Source: Chloroflexota bacterium
GTDB taxonomy: Bacteria > Chloroflexota > Anaerolineae > Caldilineales > Caldilineaceae
DNA length: 22,106 nt
Assembly: GCA_003577005.1 (NCBI GenBank)
Contig: QEUW01000078.1
Location: 1-22,106 of the forward strand
Reading direction: 5' to 3'
The translations under genes and the position numbers were made by a program. The notes beneath the pieces were generated by a model. It saw only the letters and a list, made by a program, of their open reading frames with translations, searched no databases and was not told where the DNA came from. Of this stretch, positions 17,820-22,106 are shown one piece after another. Every line of letters starts with the position of its first letter. The stretch's first letter is position 1.

Positions 17820-20800
17820 TTATTCCTCATCCTCGCTTGAATGCGTAATCAGAGGTAAGTAAAGGGTCTGTGCCGGGGTGAGTGGCCCCCCATTTCCTGG
17901 CTGATGGGGTGGCGCATCCTCGAATTGTTGCGCCACATCAGCCGTAGAAAAGGCACAGTTGTACAAAGCCACCTGATGAAACTCACCGAGCCAGGGGTGC
18001 CCACCGGCGACTTCGTTCGACAGAGCCAGGCGATGGCTCGCATCCCAATTGGTGAAATCCCCCGCCAACCAGTCATTCGCCACTTCCTCACCATCCACGA
18101 AGAGTTTGCGATTCCCATTTGCTTCATGAGTATAGATGATATGCGTAAGCGTCGTAGCCGTGTCGGCGTCGGCAGTCAATGACAAGCTACCGCTGGTACC
18201 GGTGCCGGTGGTGCGAATGCGTGCGGCGTATTGGGGCAGCACCTGCGTCAAGGTGAAGTTGCGCTGTTCGAAACCCTGAGATACGGTGACAATGGTCGCT
18301 GGTCCTGTCTGCTGCGCATCTAGGGGCTTGATCCATGCATTCAGCGTAAAGGCGTGGGTGCTCTGGCTGGCGTCAATCAACTTTAGCGCCGGGCCAGATG
18401 AGGCAATAAGGGTCGGCGCGTGGACCAGCAATCCTCCACTGGGTATCCAGGAGACATGATCTTCGTCTTGAATAACGAGGGATAGTGGCTCACCGACGCC
18501 GCTCACATCGTGGACTGTGGCGCCTGCGCCCTCTGTAAAGGTATAGAGCGCTTGAAGCCCCTCCTCTACGCAGCTCGGCGGTGGGGGCTCAGGGGTAGCA
18601 GTGGCGGGTGGCGTGGGTTCAGAAGTCGGGGTGGCGGGTGGCGTGGGTTCAGAAGTTAGGGTGGCCGGTGGAGTGTCTTCGCCGCAGTCATCGCCCAGAT
18701 TTTCATATAAGAGCACCTGGCTGTGCTCCCACCCGATCGAGAGTATATCCAGGTCACCATCGTTGTCGATATCTACGACGACAGCGCCATCGTGATGCTC
18801 GTCGCCTATGTGGACAAGATGTTGGCGCCAGGCGCCCCCGCGGCCATCCAGGTTTTCATAGGCGAGGAGCCGTGCGGTGGCCGGGTCGTTTAGGTTATGT
18901 TCGCCTACCACGATGTCCCAATCGCCATCGCTGTCAAGGTCGGCCGCATCCAGGCTCTGGGGGCCAATGAGCGTAGCGATGCGATGCTCGATCCAGGGGG
19001 CGGTTGGCTCTTCTGGCTGCTCATACCAGGCGAGTAAGGCAGAGCGGCTTGGCCCTTCATACCCAATGACAGCATCAACGCGGCCGTCGTTGTTCATGTC
19101 TACCAGGCGGTTGCGGTCGGCTTCTGCGGTTGTCTCGTACAGCGTAAATGGCTGCCAAACCGGTGGTACGCTGCCATCGTTGCGCAGCCACTGGGTGCCC
19201 AACAAGAGGTCGGGGTGGCCGTCGCGGTCGATGTCTCCGGCGCTGATCTCCTCGCCGCCGGAAATTGGCGTGAGCAGGCGCCACGACCAGATGGTGTTGG
19301 CCGGGTCTGCCGGAATAGTCAGAGCCTGAAGTCCATTGCTCGTGTCATGCCACGACAGGACGATGTCATCGCTGGCGCCGTGCTGCAAGCGAGTCACTCC
19401 CTGGAGAAAAGTACCGTCTGCTGGCGCAATGTTATTGCGGATGGTAAAATTGCCGGCCCCATCGTTGTGCGCCCAACTAAAGATAGCATTGGCCGCATTG
19501 CCTTTACCCTCTGTTCCCAGAATATCGATAGAACCATCGCCGTCAAAGTCATCTACAAGGGCCATGTTATTGAGCGGGTCGCCGATGATCTGGCGCATCC
19601 AGATCTCACCAGGCGCACCCGGGTTTTTGTACCACCAGCCACCGGTAACCACATCTTTAGCGCCATCGCCATCGAGATCGGCTGCTGCGATAAAGAGGGA
19701 ACGCCACGGCTTTTCAGCGTCGATAACGTGGCGCTGCCACGGGCCAAAGCCGGATGCACAGTCCCCGGCGCTGTTGATCCAGATGTCTAGCCGTGGTGTC
19801 TCATAATTCCACGGTTTGCCCAGGATATCAAGGTCGCCATCGCCGTCGAGGTCGCCCACCTTTGATTCGTGATTGTCAAAGCCGGTGGCGACCTCGGTGC
19901 GCTGGAAATTTCCCTGGCCATCGCCAAAGAAGATCCACATCTTGGAGTTGCTGTTGCTCCCACCCAGCCGCATCTCAGCGGCAAAGATGTCCAGATGCCC
20001 ATCCCCATCAAAATCGACAATGTCCAGGCTGTGGCCGCGGCGAATATCAAAACCGAGCAGATCGTGGCCGACCCAGGCCTGCCCATCCCATTCGTACCAC
20101 TTGAGCGGACCTGTTGTGTCACCGGCGCCAAAGACAACCTCGGGCCGCCCGCCAGGGATCAGTTGGCCGGCGGCGGCGCGTGTAAACCGCTGTGCATCGT
20201 CAATGACCTCGGAACGAAACGTTGTGCTACCCTCATGTTTGAACCAACGGCCGCCGCCAACGATATCCATCTTACCGTCACCGTCGATGTCAGCCTGAGC
20301 CAGCCCCTCTAGGTCGGGTGGCTCCTCCCAGGTGAAGATCGGGAAAAGAGGCCACGGTTCCGTCGTGCGTGGGTCAGCGGGGATCTCGGCCAGGTAAAGC
20401 GTCCTTGCACGCTGGTTCCAAAAGACCAGGTCTGCCTTGCCGGTGTCCCGAAAGTCACCAAAGAGCTGGTCATGATGTTTGGTGCCACCGCTGTTTTTGA
20501 CCAGGCGGCGCGTCCAGCGCACCTCCGAGCCATAAGTAGGATAGGGATTTTCCCACCACCAGACCTCGTTGCTGCGCCAGTCACCACCCAATACGATATC
20601 CAGGTCGCCATCGCCATCGATGTCATAGAAGGCGCCCCCAGCTTCGATAAAGAGCGGCGTATCGTCGATGATATGTCTCGTCCAGCCAACCGCGTGACGC
20701 TGATACCAGACGACCGAACCCCCTTCGCCCTGGCTGGCAATGACAAAATCGTTGACACCATCGTTGTCAACATCCAGGATCAGAGACGCTGCCTGAAAGC

Positions 20801-20960
20801 TGCTGCCGCTTGGTAGGGGTAGATGCCCCGCCGTGGTCGATAGGTGCGTCCACGTAAGGGTTGTTGAATCAGCAAGGCTAGGGTAGGCGGGATGGCTGTT
20901 TACAATCGGGGCGAGCAGAGCAAGCAACAGAATTGCGATAGTAAAACGATGTCGATGCAT
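17820..20960 (-). CDS. Large secreted FG-GAP/VCBS double-propeller protein with LamG domain
   Basis: A 1046-residue exported protein. The signal peptide is MHRHRFTIAILLLALLAPIV followed by a likely cleavage near NSHPA. From about residue 60 to 745 there are 14 FG-GAP-like repeats; 11 keep a calcium-loop pattern DxDxDGxxD (e.g. DIDGDGDLDIV, DFDGDGHLDIF) and three are degenerate. Fourteen would make two 7-bladed propellers, each ending in a similar GDC segment (INSAGDC, ENLGDDC). A 10-residue Pro/Thr repeat linker (about 757-794) leads to a LamG/concanavalin-like domain (LQALYTFTEGAG ... LGEFHQVALYNCAF). The tail ends LYLPLITHSSEDEE. Start: ATG 20960 with AAGGAG six bases upstream; an upstream ATG at 21038 is rejected. 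It is probably a surface or adhesion/binding protein; ligand unknown. Confidence 0.9.
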   Translation of the reverse strand: MHRHRFTIAILLLALLAPIVNSHPAYPSLADSTTLTWTHLSTTAGHLPLPSGSSFQAASLILDVDNDGVNDFVIASQGEGGSVVWYQRHAVGWTRHIIDDTPLFIEAGGAFYDIDGDGDLDIVLGGDWRSNEVWWWENPYPTYGSEVRWTRRLVKNSGGTKHHDQLFGDFRDTGKADLVFWNQRARTLYLAEIPADPRTTEPWPLFPIFTWEEPPDLEGLAQADIDGDGKMDIVGGGRWFKHEGSTTFRSEVIDDAQRFTRAAAGQLIPGGRPEVVFGAGDTTGPLKWYEWDGQAWVGHDLLGFDIRRGHSLDIVDFDGDGHLDIFAAEMRLGGSNSNSKMWIFFGDGQGNFQRTEVATGFDNHESKVGDLDGDGDLDILGKPWNYETPRLDIWINSAGDCASGFGPWQRHVIDAEKPWRSLFIAAADLDGDGAKDVVTGGWWYKNPGAPGEIWMRQIIGDPLNNMALVDDFDGDGSIDILGTEGKGNAANAIFSWAHNDGAGNFTIRNNIAPADGTFLQGVTRLQHGASDDIVLSWHDTSNGLQALTIPADPANTIWSWRLLTPISGGEEISAGDIDRDGHPDLLLGTQWLRNDGSVPPVWQPFTLYETTAEADRNRLVDMNNDGRVDAVIGYEGPSRSALLAWYEQPEEPTAPWIEHRIATLIGPQSLDAADLDSDGDWDIVVGEHNLNDPATARLLAYENLDGRGGAWRQHLVHIGDEHHDGAVVVDIDNDGDLDILSIGWEHSQVLLYENLGDDCGEDTPPATLTSEPTPPATPTSEPTPPATATPEPPPPSCVEEGLQALYTFTEGAGATVHDVSGVGEPLSLVIQDEDHVSWIPSGGLLVHAPTLIASSGPALKLIDASQSTHAFTLNAWIKPLDAQQTGPATIVTVSQGFEQRNFTLTQVLPQYAARIRTTGTGTSGSLSLTADADTATTLTHIIYTHEANGNRKLFVDGEEVANDWLAGDFTNWDASHRLALSNEVAGGHPWLGEFHQVALYNCAFSTADVAQQFEDAPPHQPGNGGPLTPAQTLYLPLITHSSEDEE
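18601..18660. repeat. 30-bp tandem repeat encoding the Pro/Thr linker
   Basis: Two adjacent 30-base copies (18601-18630 and 18631-18660) differ at two bases. A third, more diverged copy follows to about 18685. They encode 10-residue units on the - strand: PPATLTSEPT, PPATPTSEPT, PPATATPEPP. The near-identity suggests recent duplication of the linker between the propellers and the LamG domain. Confidence 0.9.
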
Positions 20961-21139
20961 CCTTCTCTCCTTGTAAGGCAAGGCTGGATGATGCGCCCGG
21001 CAGCAGGGAGAGCGATGAGTGGAGGCGCGACGATACAAACCACAACCTAGGCGCGATCGATCGAATCATCCGCCATTAACTGAGGAAGCTACGTTGGCAG
21101 CATAACAGATTCTGGCAGCCGAACAATGAGGGGTATCCT

Positions 21140-21296
21140 ATCCTGAGTGAGGGGAAACCTCTATAAAAAGTGAGGAGATCCCCTACCAGGATGAGGAGGA
21201 GTTGCTGCGTTGCACGCACAGCGTGCGATGCACTTAGGTTCTAGATAGGGAGAGGCGTGACGCCCTCTTCGGGTCTGCCACGAGGGTGGTCTCCCC
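21140..21296. other. Structured non-coding stretch upstream of the oxidoreductase gene
   Basis: The 427-base gap between the FG-GAP gene start (20960) and the next gene (21388) contains no convincing gene. It has several adjacent hairpins: ATCCTG..AGGGG with CCCCT..CAGGAT (21140-21154 with 21180-21192, two bulges); GCACGC-ACA-GCGTGC (21212-21226); GAGAGGCG with CGCCCTCTTC (21250-21270, one bulge); and CCAC-GAGG-GTGG inside GGG/CCC (21271-21295). GAGG-rich purine phrases recur. No riboswitch class was recognised. Confidence 0.45.
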
Positions 21297-21317
21297 TGCC
21301 CGAACAGCCTCTTACGC

Positions 21318-21347
21318 TTTTCAATATTTCCCTGACCAGTGTATAGT
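21318..21347 (+). promoter_or_regulatory. Possible promoter for the FAD oxidoreductase gene
   Basis: TTTTCA (21318-21323; 4 of 6), 18 bases, TATAGT (21342-21347; 5 of 6). The start site would be near 21354, about 34 bases before the ATG, which fits the GGGAG ribosome site. If correct, the hairpins at 21140-21296 are not part of this leader. Confidence 0.42.
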
Positions 21348-21387
21348 ACGGCTACATATCAGTTGGTAAGCCAAAGGGAGAGAATAT

Positions 21388-22106
21388 ATGAGGATTGCTG
21401 TTGTTGGCGCTGGCCCGGCTGGGCTGACCGCCGCCTATCGGTTGCAACAGGCCGGCCATGCGGTAGAAGTGCTCGAATCGCTCGCTATCGTTGGCGGGCG
21501 CACCCACGCCCACCACTTTGCGGACCCTTCGGGGCATGGCCACCATTGTGATACGGGCGCGGGTTGGCTGGCGACCTTTTATTCGGCTACGCTCCGGTTT
21601 TTTGATGAACTGGGGCTGCGCGATCTCTTTGTCCGCCCGCGATCGGTGCGCGGGGCGGCTGACCTGCTGATCGACGGCAAACTCTACCCCTGGTCGTATC
21701 GACTGGAGGGTATTGCCAGCTCGCCATTGTTGGACGACGAAGACAAAAGCCGCTACGCCGCCTATCTGGAGCACTTGATGAAGGTGCAGCCCGACGATTT
21801 GCAACCTGACTTGAACTACGACCAGCGTGATGCGCTGGATGAGTTTACCCCCCTGGGCGAGCGCACGGTGGAGATTGTCATGCGCTCGCTCTTCGAGGGC
21901 CCGTGGTTTGCACGGCTGGGCACCCAGTCTGCCGCCCACGTGCGGCTCTGGCTGCGTGTGCTCCAGGATTCACAGTTCTTTCAACTCAAAGATGGTATGG
22001 ATGCACCCTGGCTCAAAGTGGCTGAGAAGCTGGCGATCCGCACGAGCGAGCCGGTCGAGGCGCTGCACCGGCGTGGCTCTCAGGTCGAATTGACCTGCGC
22101 CAGCGG
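21388..22106 (+). CDS. FAD-dependent oxidoreductase, protoporphyrinogen-oxidase/amine-oxidase-like (3' truncated)
   Basis: An open frame runs from ATG 21388 to the window edge (239 codons, no stop). The N-terminus MRIAVVGAGPAGLTAAYRLQ is the dinucleotide-binding GxGxxG motif. An acidic strand-end follows in AVEVLES, and then IVGGRT, the flavin-containing amine oxidase style GGR motif that contacts FAD. Next come GAGWLATFYSATLRFFDELG and LIDGKLYPW, as in protoporphyrinogen-oxidase-like and phytoene-desaturase-like proteins. Start: GGGAG seven to eight bases upstream. The catalytic C-terminal half is outside the window, so the substrate cannot be named; HemG/HemY, carotenoid and uncharacterised oxidases remain possible. 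Confidence 0.88.
   Translation, partial: MRIAVVGAGPAGLTAAYRLQQAGHAVEVLESLAIVGGRTHAHHFADPSGHGHHCDTGAGWLATFYSATLRFFDELGLRDLFVRPRSVRGAADLLIDGKLYPWSYRLEGIASSPLLDDEDKSRYAAYLEHLMKVQPDDLQPDLNYDQRDALDEFTPLGERTVEIVMRSLFEGPWFARLGTQSAAHVRLWLRVLQDSQFFQLKDGMDAPWLKVAEKLAIRTSEPVEALHRRGSQVELTCAS

Noticed and set aside
18601..18660. Tandem repeats as a CRISPR-like array
   Set aside because: The copies are directly adjacent without spacers and encode a Pro/Thr linker in frame.
17820..21038. Longer N-terminus for the FG-GAP protein (ATG at 21038)
   Set aside because: It would place 26 polar, basic residues ahead of a standard signal peptide and ignores the AAGGAG ribosome site before ATG 20960.
21212..21226. 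c-di-GMP riboswitch (CACGCACA resembles its 5' start)
   Set aside because: The following bases form a simple GCACGC/GCGTGC hairpin and none of the later conserved riboswitch segments appear.

Overview
The window looks like chromosomal DNA from a GC-rich bacterium, most likely of the phylum Chloroflexota (Anaerolineae/Caldilineae type). This placement is inferred from gene content and style: an ECF sigma factor followed by a membrane-anchored DUF5667-like protein with a Thr/Pro-rich tail, a DUF4013 membrane protein, a SufU-type SUF operon, a secreted repeat protein ending in a YLPLI-like tail, and many phrase-like inverted repeats between genes. No tRNA, rRNA, CRISPR array, insertion sequence or prophage gene was found. 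Most of the window is housekeeping DNA with some envelope and secreted-protein genes.

Region 1 (1-5940, + strand) is an iron-sulfur cluster assembly operon: sufC (5' end outside the window), sufB, sufD, sufS, sufU, a Rieske ferredoxin and a SufT-like MIP18/DUF59 protein. SufS supplies sulfur, SufU probably receives or relays it, SufBCD is the scaffold, and the last two genes are probable accessory or maturation factors. Several spacers in the operon carry long inverted repeats. The operon ends at a very strong bidirectional hairpin terminator.

Region 2 (5954-8366, - strand) holds a DUF4013 membrane protein and queG (the last step of queuosine synthesis). Divergent from queG is an ArsA/Get3-family ATPase (8460-9725) with a C-terminal alpha-crystallin-like domain. 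It lacks the Get3 zinc CxxC and stands alone with no ars genes, so it resembles the Get3d type more than an arsenite pump ATPase.

Region 3 (9.8-14.5 kb, + strand) is a cell-envelope block: an ECF-type sigma factor, a single-pass membrane protein that may act as its regulator and has a roughly 300-residue Thr/Pro-rich ectodomain, a lipoprotein with a bacterial SH3 domain, and a secreted beta-sandwich-like protein. The lipoprotein has its own promoter and a strong terminator.

Region 4 (14.5-17.8 kb) has trmFO (- strand, m5U54 tRNA methylation) and a divergent pyrimidine-nucleoside phosphorylase gene, with convincing promoters between them. trmFO contains an in-frame tandem duplication that makes an Ala/Gly-rich insert. 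A 74-bp MITE-like inverted-repeat element lies just downstream of trmFO.

Region 5 (17.8-22.1 kb) has a large secreted protein on the - strand with 14 FG-GAP/VCBS-like repeats (probably two 7-bladed propellers), a Pro/Thr linker and a LamG domain. A structured, unexplained 350-bp intergenic region follows, then the start of a FAD-dependent oxidoreductase that runs off the right edge.
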